From Saccharothrix sp. NRRL B-16314 (lineage in GTDB: Bacteria; Actinomycetota; Actinomycetes; Mycobacteriales; Pseudonocardiaceae): 64,000 bases of DNA. The stretch is from NCBI RefSeq assembly GCF_000716595.1, contig NZ_JNXC01000003.1:496001-560000 (forward strand), written 5' to 3'. Positions 8,641-17,840 of this stretch are shown here, piece by piece. Each line of letters starts with the position of its first letter. Position 1 is the stretch's first letter. Below the pieces are notes generated by a model, which worked only from the letters and a program-made list of their open reading frames with translations, did no database searches and had not been told where the DNA came from. A program made the translations under genes and the position numbers.

Positions 8641-9066
8641 TCACCGACTGTCGTACACGTGCTCGACCGCCAACGTGATCAGCACCCGGCGATCGGACAC
8701 CATGACCGACCGGTACTCGTCCCAGTCCGGGTGCTCGCCAGCCGCGGCGCGGTAGTAGTCCACCAGCGCATCGACCTCCGGGCCGTGCGGGTCCGTCCCC
8801 GGACCGACCAGCGTGACGACGCCCTCGGCGGTCGCCCACGCCATGCCGTCCTCGCGGGTCACCTCCAACGAGGCCCGCGGGTCGCGGCGCAGGTTGGCCA
8901 CCTTGGCGGTCCGCTCGGTCGTCGACACCCGGATCACCCCGGCGGCCCGGTCGTACGACGGCTGCACCGGGGACAACTGGGGGCGGCCGTCCGACTTGAT
9001 CGTCGCCAGCACCCCGAGCCGGCTCTGCGCCAACAAGTCGTGCGGGTCGAACTGCGCGTTCGTCAT
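8641..9066 (-). CDS. PPOX-class F420/FMN-dependent oxidoreductase family protein
   Basis: A 141-residue protein of the pyridoxamine 5'-phosphate oxidase-like split-barrel fold. Recognisable blocks are LAQSRLGVLATIKSDGRPQLSPV at the N-terminus, ERTAKVANLRRDPRASLEV, and the end YRSVMVSDRRVLITLAVEHVY. Actinobacterial members mostly use F420H2 to reduce varied substrates; cofactor and substrate cannot be told here. It is transcribed toward the sugar operon, downstream of the LacI gene in the same direction. Confidence 0.8.
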   Translation of the reverse strand: MTNAQFDPHDLLAQSRLGVLATIKSDGRPQLSPVQPSYDRAAGVIRVSTTERTAKVANLRRDPRASLEVTREDGMAWATAEGVVTLVGPGTDPHGPEVDALVDYYRAAAGEHPDWDEYRSVMVSDRRVLITLAVEHVYDSR

Positions 9067-9124
9067 GCCACGGACAACCCGGCACTTGCCGCCGGGTATT
9101 CCGGCGTCTCCCGCGCTTCCGGCG

Positions 9125-10156
9125 CTACGCGGACTCGCGGCGGATCAGGACCGTCGGCAGCACCTCGCGCCGGGCCCGGATGTTCTCGCCGCGCAGGAGG
9201 CGGAGCAGGTGGGTCACCATGTGCCTGACCTGCGCGCTCGTGTCCTGCTGCACGCTGGTCAACGACGGGGTGGTGTGCGGCGCGATCATCGGGTGGTCGT
9301 CGAAACCGACCACGGCGACGTCCTCCGGCACCCGCTTCCCGGCCTCGCGCAACGCGTCCAGCGCGCCCGCGGCCATGTGGTCGGACGCCACGAACGCCGC
9401 GTCGAGGTCGGGCACCCGGGCGAGCAGCTTCTCCATCGCCCGCCGGCCGCCCTCGCGCGAGAAGCCGCCGTCCTCGGTCAGGAACGCGGTCAGCTCGTCG
9501 TCCGCGCCGACCGCCGACCGCCACCCGGCCAGCCGGTCCATCGCCGAGTGCTCGTCCAGCGGACCCGTCACCGACACGATCTTCTTGCGCCCCAACGACA
9601 TCAGGTGCTCGGTGGCCAGCAGCCCGCCGCCCTCGTTGTCGTGGTCGACGGTGTGCAGGCCGCGCAGCGAACCCCACGGCCGCCCCGCGTACACCACGGG
9701 CAGCGGCAGCTTGCGGGCCACCGTCGGCAGCTGGTCACCCTTGTGCGGCGCGAACATCAACGCGCCGTCCACGTGCCCGCCGGCCATGAACCGCTCGGCC
9801 CGCGCCTTGTCCTGCGGCGAGTGCACCAGCATCAGCACCATCTGCACGTCCGCGTCGGCCAACGACCGCGCCGCCGAACGGATCAGCCACGCGAAGTGCG
9901 GGTCGTCGAAGATCTTCGGCTCGGGCTCGGAGAACACCACCGCCACCGCGCCGGAACGCCGGGTCACCAGTGCCCGCGCGGCCTGGTTCGGCTGGTAGCC
10001 CAGCTCCATCACCGCCGCCGTCACCGCTTCGTGCGCCTCCGGGCTCACCCTGGGGGACGCGTTGAGCACCCGCGACGCCGTCGCACGGGAAACGCCAGCC
10101 TTCGCCGCTACGTCCTCCAGCGTGGGCCGGGCTCCTGAGTGCGATGAAACGGACAC
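9125..10156 (-). CDS. cebR: LacI-family transcriptional regulator, CebR-like
   Basis: A 343-residue regulator with an N-terminal helix-turn-helix and hinge (PTLEDVAAKAGVSRATASRVLN, then LGYQPNQAARALVTRR) and a periplasmic-binding-type sugar domain. The GTG at 10156 is chosen because GAGGAG lies 8 bases upstream and the protein then begins just before the HTH; the open frame extends further upstream without coding character. Operators of matching type lie before the sugar operon (4008-4021) and 58 bp upstream of this start (10214-10227), so it likely represses both until a cello-oligosaccharide inducer binds. The ligand is inferred from context. Confidence 0.87.
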   Translation of the reverse strand: MSVSSHSGARPTLEDVAAKAGVSRATASRVLNASPRVSPEAHEAVTAAVMELGYQPNQAARALVTRRSGAVAVVFSEPEPKIFDDPHFAWLIRSAARSLADADVQMVLMLVHSPQDKARAERFMAGGHVDGALMFAPHKGDQLPTVARKLPLPVVYAGRPWGSLRGLHTVDHDNEGGGLLATEHLMSLGRKKIVSVTGPLDEHSAMDRLAGWRSAVGADDELTAFLTEDGGFSREGGRRAMEKLLARVPDLDAAFVASDHMAAGALDALREAGKRVPEDVAVVGFDDHPMIAPHTTPSLTSVQQDTSAQVRHMVTHLLRLLRGENIRARREVLPTVLIRRESA

Positions 10157-10193
10157 GAGCACCACTCCTCGACGATCGCCGTACGTAACCAGC

Positions 10194-11312
10194 TTAGCCG
10201 GAGGCGATCGGGCGGGAAGCGCTCTCAAGGAGACCCGGACCGGGGATCCGGGTGCGGTCCGGAGTGATCGACACCCGCAGCAGCCCGTCCTCCCGGCGGA
10301 CCGACGTCGGCAGCCCTGCCCTGGCCGCCGTGCGGAGCAGACCGGTCTCGGCCGGCAGGCACCAGCCGACCAGCTCGCGGCGCCCGTCCGCACCGGCCGC
10401 GCGGGCCAGCGCGCCGAGCAGCCCGGTGCCCACGCCGCGGCCCTGCCACCCGTCCTCCACCAGCAACGACACCTCGGCGCTGTGCGGGGAGGCCATCGGG
10501 ATGAGCTGCCCCATCGCGATCACCCGGTCCGCGCACTGCGCCACCACGGTCGTGCCGCGCGGCGGGCTGAGCAGCCGGTGCAGCCAGCGCCGCGGCACCG
10601 TCCGCACGCCCGCGTGGTAGCGGTTGAACAGGGTGCCCATCGAGCAGCGGGAGTGCAGTCGGGCCACGGCTTCCTCGTCGCCGGCACGGCCCGGCCGCAG
10701 CACGACCGCCATGCCGTCGTCGGTCAGCAGCGCCGTCGACCGCGGCATCGCCACGCCCTCGTCGGACAGCAGGTCGACCAACGCCTGCCCGCGCGCCAGC
10801 TCGACCTGCGTGAACGGCGACCAGCCCCGCCGCGCCAGGACCACCACCCCGTTCTTCGTGACCAGCCGCGCGGTGTTGGAGTGCCGCAGCTCGGCGGACG
10901 GACCGGTCGCCTCGACCTCGCGGTCGTCCGCCGCGGCGTCGGGCAGGAAGGACACGGAGTCGGCGGCCAGGACGGCCCGCAGCGCGTCGCACACGGCGCC
11001 GGGATCGCGCATGGCGTGACCGGCCGCGCGCAACGCCGCCGTCGGGGCGTCGACCAGGTCGCGCACGTCCGCGGCGGTGATGCCGACGCACCGGCCGCCC
11101 TCGGCGCGCACCGCCGCCACCAGGTCCGCGGGCAGCAGGCCCGGCCCGGCCCGCACCACGAGCTCGTCGAGGACGCCGCCCGGCACCGGTATCACGGACA
11201 GCGACAGCACGTTGCAGTCCTGGTCCGCGAGCCGGATGGTGACCCGCGCCAGCGCGCCGGGACTGTCGTCCAGCTCGACGCGCAGCCGCCAGGTCTTCGG
11301 TGTGGTGTCCAT
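10194..11312 (-). CDS. ACT-domain / GNAT acetyltransferase fusion protein
   Basis: A 372-residue protein. The N-terminal ~75 residues look like an ACT domain (WRLRVELDDSPGALARVTIRLADQDCNVLSLSVIPV), the small fold that binds amino acids or other ligands. The C-terminal ~170 residues form a GNAT fold with the acetyl-CoA loop VEDGWQGRGVGTGLL. The arrangement suggests a ligand-gated acetyltransferase; actinomycete protein acetyltransferases with regulatory N-domains are a known theme, but the substrate here is unknown. It lies 37 bp upstream of the LacI gene, same strand. Confidence 0.78.
   Translation of the reverse strand: MDTTPKTWRLRVELDDSPGALARVTIRLADQDCNVLSLSVIPVPGGVLDELVVRAGPGLLPADLVAAVRAEGGRCVGITAADVRDLVDAPTAALRAAGHAMRDPGAVCDALRAVLAADSVSFLPDAAADDREVEATGPSAELRHSNTARLVTKNGVVVLARRGWSPFTQVELARGQALVDLLSDEGVAMPRSTALLTDDGMAVVLRPGRAGDEEAVARLHSRCSMGTLFNRYHAGVRTVPRRWLHRLLSPPRGTTVVAQCADRVIAMGQLIPMASPHSAEVSLLVEDGWQGRGVGTGLLGALARAAGADGRRELVGWCLPAETGLLRTAARAGLPTSVRREDGLLRVSITPDRTRIPGPGLLESASRPIASG
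10214..10227. promoter_or_regulatory. CebR-like operator upstream of the LacI gene
   Basis: On the minus strand this reads TGAGAGCGCTTCCC, sharing TGAGAGCGCT with the perfect palindrome at 4008-4021. It lies inside the last codons of the upstream ACT-GNAT gene and 58 bp before the LacI start, a position suited to autoregulation. Confidence 0.55.
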
Positions 11313-11421
11313 GGGCCCAGGCTGCTCGCCCGACGTTGCCGCGCGGGGACGCTGAGGTTTCGGCTCCGTTGAGGGCGCCGGTCCGACCGGGAGCCGGGCC
11401 TGTGCGTTCGGCCGCCGCGCG

Positions 11422-11808
11422 TCAGGTGTTGCAGTGCGGCGGCGGGAACAGGTTGAGCGGGCTGCACGGCCACTCGCTGTCCCGGGTCTGCGTCGTGGTG
11501 GTCGTCACCGGCGGGGCCTCGGTGGTCACCGGCGGTGGCGGTGGCGCCGGGGGAGGCTGCGTCGTCGTGGTGGTCTTGACCGCGGCGCTCGGGCTGGCCG
11601 CCGGAGGCCCGGCCTCCGTGGTCCCGACGGTCGTCGTCGAACTCGAGCCGCTGGTGTAGCTGGTCGACGGTCTACCGGTGATCCAGGTCGAAGCCGGGGT
11701 GTCGGCCTGCTCGTCGTCGTTCACCCCGTCGAGGACCACCCCGATGAGAACACCGGTCAGCGCCGACGCCGCGACGGCCAGGCCGCACGTGGCCCACAGC
11801 ACCCGCAC
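11422..11808 (-). CDS. Single-pass membrane protein with Pro/Thr-rich tail
   Basis: A 128-residue protein of unknown function. A hydrophobic segment right after the start (VLWATCGLAVAASALTGVLIGVVL) is followed by a low-complexity Ser/Thr/Pro region and a short tail with two cysteines (EWPCSPLNLFPPPHCNT). The GTG at 11808 is chosen because AGGAGG lies 6 bases upstream; a longer frame exists but its extra N-terminus looks non-coding. Probably exported and anchored at the membrane. I do not recognise a family. Confidence 0.6.
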   Translation of the reverse strand: MRVLWATCGLAVAASALTGVLIGVVLDGVNDDEQADTPASTWITGRPSTSYTSGSSSTTTVGTTEAGPPAASPSAAVKTTTTTQPPPAPPPPPVTTEAPPVTTTTTQTRDSEWPCSPLNLFPPPHCNT

Positions 11809-12067
11809 AGCGATCCTCCTAACAGAACGTACTCGTGGCGCGACGGCGAGCCGAACACTACCGCCCACCGGGCTGTTCCACGTCGCCCACCGGTCCACCT
11901 CGTGGGCGCGCGACCTTCCATGTCGCCGGGACAACGAGCGGAGCCGCCGGACGGTGACGGTCACCGGCGCACCCGGCGTCAGCGGGGCCGAGCCCGGCCG
12001 CCATCCCTTCTACCGTGAGTGCCGGGAAAGGCCATTCCCGCGATCTGTACCCCCCGACGGGCGTCCC

Positions 12068-12463
12068 TCAACCGCGTTCTTCCCGGTGTTCCACCGCCGC
12101 CAGCCGCCGTTCCAACACCGCTGTTCCCAGCACGCGGGCCAGGACCAGGGCGGCCCCGGACAGCCCGGCCGCCAGCACCGCCCCGGTCATGTGCCACGTA
12201 GGTGCGTCACCTGTGCAGGTGAACACTTCCGTGAACGTCTCCGACGAGCAGGTCACGAACGGCACGGAGGCCAGTCCGACGCTCGTCGCGGCGACCCCTC
12301 CGAGCAGCGCGGAGCCGAACGTGCGCATCAGCGGGAACGCGGCGTTGGCCGCGCCGACGGCGGCTACCGCGAACAGCAGCGGCACGGGGTGCGGGAACGG
12401 CCCGAACGCGGCGCAGCCCACCATGAGCGCGCACACGATCGCCAGCCCGGCCCGTTCACCCAC
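12068..12463 (-). CDS. Small multi-pass membrane protein, unknown function
   Basis: A 131-residue hydrophobic protein with about four predicted helices and a charged C-terminus (VLERRLAAVEHREERG). The third-position GC pattern supports coding. The start is a GTG. No family recognised. It is divergent from the DM13 gene. Confidence 0.55.
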   Translation of the reverse strand: MGERAGLAIVCALMVGCAAFGPFPHPVPLLFAVAAVGAANAAFPLMRTFGSALLGGVAATSVGLASVPFVTCSSETFTEVFTCTGDAPTWHMTGAVLAAGLSGAALVLARVLGTAVLERRLAAVEHREERG

Positions 12464-12581
12464 CCGGCGACCCTAACAACGCCGGCGGGCAGGCGTCAGA
12501 ACTTCGTAACCCCGTTTCGCCCCACGCGCGGCCCGCGATTCGCCAGAGTTGCCGGTACAAGACGACTTCGGAAGGCGTGCG

Positions 12582-13148
12582 ATGTCCAAGCGGGTAGTGG
12601 TGGTCGGGGTGGCCGGTGTGCTGGTGGTCGCCCTGGCGGTGGGGCTGTACCTGTTCCAGCCGTGGCGGTTGGTCACCGACCGGACCGCCGACGAGGCGTT
12701 GCTGGTGCCGGTGCCCACGACGACCGCAGCGGCGGGTTCGAGCGCGTCCGCACCCGCCACGACGTCGGCGGCACCCGTCACCACGACGTCGGCGGCGCCG
12801 ACCGGCCCGGTAGCGCTGGCCACCGGGCCGTTCCGCTCGCTCGACTACACCACGAGCGGCAGCGCGACCCTGGTCCGGACGCCCGACGGCAAGCTCGCCG
12901 TCCAGTTCGAGGCGCTGGACACGACCGACGGTCCGGATCTCCACGTTTACCTCTCGGACAAGCCCGCGGACTCGCCCGAGGCGGCGTTCGACTCCGGTTT
13001 CACGAACCTGGGAAAACTGAAGGCGAATCGCGGCAACCAGGTCTACGAGGTGCCCGCCGGCATCGACCTGACGGCCGTTCGCAGCGTCGTGATCTGGTGC
13101 GAAAGGTTTTCCGAGGGTTTCGGAGTGGCGCCGTTGGAACACGCCTGA
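12582..13148 (+). CDS. DM13-domain membrane-anchored protein
   Basis: A 188-residue protein with an N-terminal membrane anchor (VVVVGVAGVLVVALAVGLYLF), a Ser/Thr/Ala-rich linker (about residues 52-85), and a C-terminal DM13-like domain (SGSATLVRTPDGKLAVQFEALDTTDGPDLHVYLS through VPAGIDLTAVRSVVIWCERFSEGFGVAPL). DM13 domains have a conserved cysteine, here in VIWCERF, and are proposed to act in redox or electron transfer, unproven in bacteria. The ATG at 12582 follows GGAAGG; an upstream in-frame ATG adds a non-hydrophobic stretch. Confidence 0.8.
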   Translation: MSKRVVVVGVAGVLVVALAVGLYLFQPWRLVTDRTADEALLVPVPTTTAAAGSSASAPATTSAAPVTTTSAAPTGPVALATGPFRSLDYTTSGSATLVRTPDGKLAVQFEALDTTDGPDLHVYLSDKPADSPEAAFDSGFTNLGKLKANRGNQVYEVPAGIDLTAVRSVVIWCERFSEGFGVAPLEHA

Positions 13149-13193
13149 CACAGCGCTGGAACAAATCTCAATTGGCGGGTGCTTTTCGCCGTA

Positions 13194-13223
13194 TTGACGT
13201 ATCTGGTCTAGACCACATAAGGT
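13194..13223 (+). promoter_or_regulatory. Promoter with a DasR-like (dre) operator in its spacer
   Basis: TGGTCTAGACCA (13204-13215) is a perfect palindrome identical to the core of the Streptomyces DasR site (GntR/HutC family, N-acetylglucosamine control). It sits between TTGACG (13194-13199) and TAAGGT (13218-13223), an 18-bp spacing, so a bound repressor would block the promoter. A hairpin with 8-bp outer stem (13241-13248 with 13270-13277) follows about 20 bp downstream. The first gene on this transcript would be the AraC-type regulator at 13372. Confidence 0.65.
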
Positions 13224-13371
13224 TATCGGACCACGACGTCCCTCGACGATGGGCGGGCGGATGCCCCACCGTCGAGGCGCCGGCTCACTGGGGTGGGCCA
13301 CCGTGGCGGCGGCGCGGGACCTTCTCTCCCCTCACCGCGCCGCCGCTCACGGCTCTGATGCGACACTGTGA

Positions 13372-14367
13372 GTGATGCTCACCCGGACCATCGCCATCCA
13401 CTACGTCACCGCGGCACTGCGCGGCGCCGAACGGCGTGGTCACGACATCGCCGGGCTGCTCACGTCGGCGGGCATCGGCGAGGCCCTGCTGGCGGACGAA
13501 CGGGCCCGGGTCACCCCCGCCCAGTACACGAAGCTCATCCAGACGCTGTGGGAAGTGCTGGACGACGAGTTCATGGGCCTGGGGCCGCAGCCGAGCAAGC
13601 GCGGGACGTTCCCGACCATGTGCCTGCTCGCCGTGCACTGCCCGTCTCTGGGTGACGCGTTGCGGCGCGGCCTCGCGTTCTACGACCTGTTCGACGTCCG
13701 GCCGGCGATGGCGTTGTCCGAGCGGGACGGCGTCGCCACGTTCACGCTGTCCGCGGCGGGCGTGGACGACCCGGACCGGTTCCTGGTCGAGTCGCTGCTG
13801 GTGCTGTGGCACCGGTTCTCGTCGTGGCTGATCGGCCGCCGCATCCCGCTGCGCGGAGTCGACCTGGCGTACCCAGAGCCGGCGCACGGCGCGGAGTACC
13901 ACTTGATCTTCGGCGCGCCCCTGCGGTTCTCGGCGCCGGAGACGACGTTGACGTTCGACGTGCGGTTCCTGCGGATGCCGGTGGTGCAGGACGAGTCCGC
14001 GTTGCGCCGGTTCCTGCGCAACTCGCCCGCCGAGCTGCTGTCCCGGCGCGACTACGGCGCGGACGCGTCCAGCCAGGTGCGGCGGATGCTGGCCGGCGGT
14101 GTGGTGGGGCTGGAGAGCGCTGCCGCGCGGCTCGGGGTGAGCGCGCCGACGTTGCGGCGGAAGCTCGCCGCCGAGGGCACGTCGTTCCGCGAGGTGCGGG
14201 AGCAGCTCCTGCGGGACCAGGCGGTGGCGAGCCTGGTGCGCGGCGGCGAGTCGGTGGAGGAGCTGGCCCTGCGACTGGGTTTCTCCGAGGCGAGCGCATT
14301 TCACCGAGCGTTCAAGAGGTGGACGGGCAGCAGTCCTGGAACGTACCGGGGTGGGCCTGCAAGCTGA
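13372..14367 (+). CDS. AraC-family transcriptional regulator
   Basis: A 331-residue regulator. The N-terminal ~200 residues match the arabinose-binding-like ligand domain seen in OruR/ArgR-type AraC proteins. The C-terminal ~95 residues hold the two helix-turn-helix motifs (GLESAAARLGVSAPTLRRKLAAEG and ESVEELALRLGFSEASAFHRAFKRWTG). GTG 13372 and ATG 13375 are adjacent start options. The 223-bp region before it holds the DasR-like promoter. Ligand and targets are unknown. Confidence 0.87.
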   Translation: MMLTRTIAIHYVTAALRGAERRGHDIAGLLTSAGIGEALLADERARVTPAQYTKLIQTLWEVLDDEFMGLGPQPSKRGTFPTMCLLAVHCPSLGDALRRGLAFYDLFDVRPAMALSERDGVATFTLSAAGVDDPDRFLVESLLVLWHRFSSWLIGRRIPLRGVDLAYPEPAHGAEYHLIFGAPLRFSAPETTLTFDVRFLRMPVVQDESALRRFLRNSPAELLSRRDYGADASSQVRRMLAGGVVGLESAAARLGVSAPTLRRKLAAEGTSFREVREQLLRDQAVASLVRGGESVEELALRLGFSEASAFHRAFKRWTGSSPGTYRGGPAS

Positions 14368-14477
14368 CGCCGGCGGCCGATCGGGCTGCCAACTGCGTCC
14401 GAACGGCCGTGTACGGAGAACTTCCAACACGGTGGACTGATATCGCGTAATTTCTCACCCACCTTGCGGGAGTCCCC

Positions 14478-17400
14478 GTGGTCCCACGCCCTCGCTCCTC
14501 CGCCCTGGCCGCGGTGCTGGTGCTCGCCCTGGCGACGCCCGCGGCGCACGCCGAGCCCGCCCCCGTCGTCGACCTGCCCGGTGTGGCGGTCGCGCCCGCC
14601 GTCGACCCCGCACGCCGCATCGAGACCGCGCGCACCACCCGCCCCGTCGCGCCGGGCGTCTCCCTCGACTCGTTCGACTGGTACGAGCCGGGCGGCGCGG
14701 GAGGCTGGATCCGCGGTGACGCGCTCACCGTCGACCTGACCGCGGGCACCAAGGTCGACTACCTGTACCCCGGCACGGTCGCCGCCGCCGAGCCGCTGTC
14801 CGCGCAGGCCGACCGGACCCGCGCGGTCGCCGCCGTCAACGGCGACTTCTTCGACATCAACAACTCCAACGCGCCGCAGGGCGTCGGCGTCCAGGACGGC
14901 CGCGCGGTGAAGTCGCCCGCCGCCGGGCACCGCCGCGCGGTCGGCCTCGACGCGGCCGGCGTCGGCCGGGTGATGGAGGTGTTCTTCGACGGGAAGATCA
15001 CCCGCGAGGACGGCACCTCGATCCGGCTCGACCAGCTCAACAGCGCCGCCATCCAGTCCGGTGGCGTCGGTGTGTTCGACCCGATCTGGGGTTCTTACAG
15101 CCGGGCGCGGGCGGTGCAGGGCGCGTCACGCGTGACCGAGGTCGTGGTGCGTGCGGGCGTGGTGACCGAACGGCGTGGTCAGGCGGGCGCCGACCCGATC
15201 CCCGCGGACGGTTTCGTGCTCGTCGGGCGGGAGGCGGGCGCCGACGCGCTGGCCACGCTCGCGGTCGGGCAGCGGATCGCCGTGGAGCACACCACGAAGG
15301 CCGACGACGGCAGCTCGTTGCGCGCCGCGATCGGCGGGAACCAGTTGCTGGTCAAGGACGGCGTGGTGGTCGCGCCCGACGACCCGCTGCACCCGCGCAC
15401 CGCCGTCGGGTTCTCGGCGGACGGCAAGAAGATGTACATGCTGACCGTGGACGGCCGCCAAGGCGCGTTCATGCTCGGACTGAACCTCAAGGACGTCGCC
15501 TCGATCCTGCTGGAGATGGGCGCCCACAACGCGCTCAACCTCGACGGCGGCGGTTCGTCCACGCTGGTGGCGCGGATGCCCGGCGCCGAGGCTGTGGCAG
15601 TGGAGAACACGCCGTCCGACGGCGGCGAGCGGTTGGTGCCCAACGGGTTCGCGCTGTACGCGCCGGAGGGCAGCGGCTCGCTCACCGGGTTCTGGGTGCG
15701 GACGGCGATCGACGCGCGCCGGGCGCCGGGTGCGGACACCGTGCCGGGCGGTCACCCCGAGCGGGTGTTCCCGGGGCTCACCCGGCGGCTGGTGGCCGAC
15801 GGGCACGACGAGACGTACGGCCCGGTCCTCGACGACGCGCACCGGTGGCACACGGCCCGCGCGGACGTGGGCAAGGTGGACGAGGACGGCGTGTTCCACG
15901 CCCTGCGTCCGGGCACGACGACGGCCAAGGCGCAGCGCGGTGAGGCGTCCGGCCAGGTGGAGCTGACCGTGCTGGGCGCGTTGGCCGGGCTGTCCGCGAC
16001 CACCAGCCGGCTGAGCCTGCCTGAGGTGGGCGGCGTCGGCGGGTTCGGCGTGGTCGGGCGTGACGGCGACGGGTTCACCGCGCCGGTCGAGCCCGCTGAC
16101 CTGGCGCTGGAGTACGACCGGTCGGTGGTCGACATCGCAGCCGGTGCCAACGGTGACCTGCGGATCACGGCGTTGCAGCCCGGTGCGACGACGGTCGTGG
16201 CCCGCGTGGGCGAGCACGTGGTGCGCGTGCCGGTGACCGTGGGGCTGGAGGAGCGGCTGATCGCCGGGTTCGACGACGGCGCGGCGTGGAAGTTCGGCAC
16301 GGCGCGTGCGTCCGGCGCGGTGATGCCGGTGGCCGAGGGGCACACCGGCGCGGGGCTGCGGATGACGTACGACTTCTCCAAGTCCACCGGCACCCGGACC
16401 GCGTACGCCATCCCGCCGCAGCCGATCGAGGTCACCGGCCAGCCGCTGGCGCTGGGCGCGTGGGTGTACGGGCACGGTCGCGGCGAGTGGACCGCGTTCA
16501 CCGTCACGGACTCGTCGGGGATCAGCCGCTCGCTCTACGGGCCGTACATCACGTGGACGGGGTGGCGGTACCTGGAGGTGCCGGTGCCGTCCGGACTCGC
16601 GTTCCCCTTGCGGGTGAACAGGTTCTACACGATCGAGACCAAGGCGGACCGGCAGTACAGCGGTGAGGTGATCGTGGACGACATCGTGGTCAAGGTGCCG
16701 CCCGCGGTGGAGCTGCCGGTCGTCTCGGAGCCGGCCGACCGGTTCGTCGTGCAGGACGGCACGGTGGCCGACCGGCCGTGGCGGTTCGCGGTGATGTCCG
16801 ACGCGCAGTTCGTGGCGCGCAACCCCGACAGCGAGCTGGTGCGGGCGGCGCGGCGCACGTTGCGCGAGATCAAGGCGCAGCGGCCCGACTTCCTGGTCGT
16901 GAACGGCGACTTCGTGGACGAGGCCTCACCCGCCGACCTGGCACTGGCGCGCCAGGTGCTGACGGAGGAGCTGGGCGACGAGCTGCCCTGGTACTACGTG
17001 CCGGGCAACCACGAGATCATGGGTCCGGGCACGATCGAGAACTTCCGGCGCGAGTTCGGCGCGACGAACCGGGTGTTCGACCACAAGGGCACGCGGTTCG
17101 TGCTGCTGGACTCGTCCACCGGGACGTTGCGCGGCGGCGGGTTCGACCAGGCCGTGATGCTGCGGGACGCGTTGCGCGACCACTCCGCCGTGCACTCGGT
17201 CGTGGTGATGGAGCACCACCCGCCGCGTGACCCGACGCCGACCAAGGGCAGCCAGTTGACCGACCGGATGGAAGCCGACGTGGTCGAGGACTGGCTGGGC
17301 GACTTCCGGCGCACGACCGGCAAGGGCGCGGCGTTCATCGGGGCGCACGTCGGCCTGTTCCACGCGTCGCGGGTGGACGGGGTGCCGTACCTGATCAACG

Positions 17401-17840
17401 GCAACTCGGGCAAGGGGCCCGCGGGTGAGGCCGGGCGCGGTGGGTTCACCGGCTGGACGATGCTCGGCGTCGACCCCCGTTCGTCGGGTGACGACTGGCT
17501 GGCCGCCGAGATCCGCCCGCACGTGGACGCCCTGGCGCTGACCGTGCCGTCCACCGTGCGGATCGGCAGCCCGACCGTCGTGACCGCCGCGATCACGCAG
17601 GGTTCGCGCCAGGTTCCGGTGGCCTACCCGGTGTCGGCGGACTGGTCCGGTTCGCCGGGCCTCCACATCGGCCCGGAGTCCGGCGTGCGGCCGTGGCACG
17701 TGGCGTGGCTGGACCCCGCCACCGGCGCGTTCACGGCGTTGCGCCCCGGTCAGGTGATGCTGGCACTGGCCGTCAACGGCGTGACCCAACGCACCGACAT
17801 CACCACCGCCCTACCCACCAAATCCCAACCCGCCGCGTGA
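14478..17840 (+). CDS. Secreted phosphodiester glycosidase (NAGPA) / calcineurin-like phosphoesterase fusion
   Basis: A 1120-residue secreted protein with a Sec signal peptide (SSALAAVLVLALATPAAHA). Residues ~75-395 form a NAGPA-type domain, with NGDFFD (121-126) and NLDGGGSSTL (about 354-363) as hallmark motifs; NAGPA removes N-acetylglucosamine from phosphodiesters. A middle region has Ig/CBM-like beta stretches. Residues ~770-1000 form a metallophosphoesterase with the metal ligands in MSDAQF, NGDFVDE, PGNHE, MEHHPP and GAHVG. The two activities could act in turn on a glycosyl-phosphodiester such as a wall teichoic acid or capsule, which is inference. The stop codon lies in the first unit of repeat R2. 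Confidence 0.88.
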   Translation: MVPRPRSSALAAVLVLALATPAAHAEPAPVVDLPGVAVAPAVDPARRIETARTTRPVAPGVSLDSFDWYEPGGAGGWIRGDALTVDLTAGTKVDYLYPGTVAAAEPLSAQADRTRAVAAVNGDFFDINNSNAPQGVGVQDGRAVKSPAAGHRRAVGLDAAGVGRVMEVFFDGKITREDGTSIRLDQLNSAAIQSGGVGVFDPIWGSYSRARAVQGASRVTEVVVRAGVVTERRGQAGADPIPADGFVLVGREAGADALATLAVGQRIAVEHTTKADDGSSLRAAIGGNQLLVKDGVVVAPDDPLHPRTAVGFSADGKKMYMLTVDGRQGAFMLGLNLKDVASILLEMGAHNALNLDGGGSSTLVARMPGAEAVAVENTPSDGGERLVPNGFALYAPEGSGSLTGFWVRTAIDARRAPGADTVPGGHPERVFPGLTRRLVADGHDETYGPVLDDAHRWHTARADVGKVDEDGVFHALRPGTTTAKAQRGEASGQVELTVLGALAGLSATTSRLSLPEVGGVGGFGVVGRDGDGFTAPVEPADLALEYDRSVVDIAAGANGDLRITALQPGATTVVARVGEHVVRVPVTVGLEERLIAGFDDGAAWKFGTARASGAVMPVAEGHTGAGLRMTYDFSKSTGTRTAYAIPPQPIEVTGQPLALGAWVYGHGRGEWTAFTVTDSSGISRSLYGPYITWTGWRYLEVPVPSGLAFPLRVNRFYTIETKADRQYSGEVIVDDIVVKVPPAVELPVVSEPADRFVVQDGTVADRPWRFAVMSDAQFVARNPDSELVRAARRTLREIKAQRPDFLVVNGDFVDEASPADLALARQVLTEELGDELPWYYVPGNHEIMGPGTIENFRREFGATNRVFDHKGTRFVLLDSSTGTLRGGGFDQAVMLRDALRDHSAVHSVVVMEHHPPRDPTPTKGSQLTDRMEADVVEDWLGDFRRTTGKGAAFIGAHVGLFHASRVDGVPYLINGNSGKGPAGEAGRGGFTGWTMLGVDPRSSGDDWLAAEIRPHVDALALTVPSTVRIGSPTVVTAAITQGSRQVPVAYPVSADWSGSPGLHIGPESGVRPWHVAWLDPATGAFTALRPGQVMLALAVNGVTQRTDITTALPTKSQPAA

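Noticed and set aside
11820..11835. A degenerate repeat unit (GAACGTACTCGTGG) before the Pro/Thr-rich protein
   Set aside because: Only a weak resemblance to the inverted unit, single and without register or hairpin.
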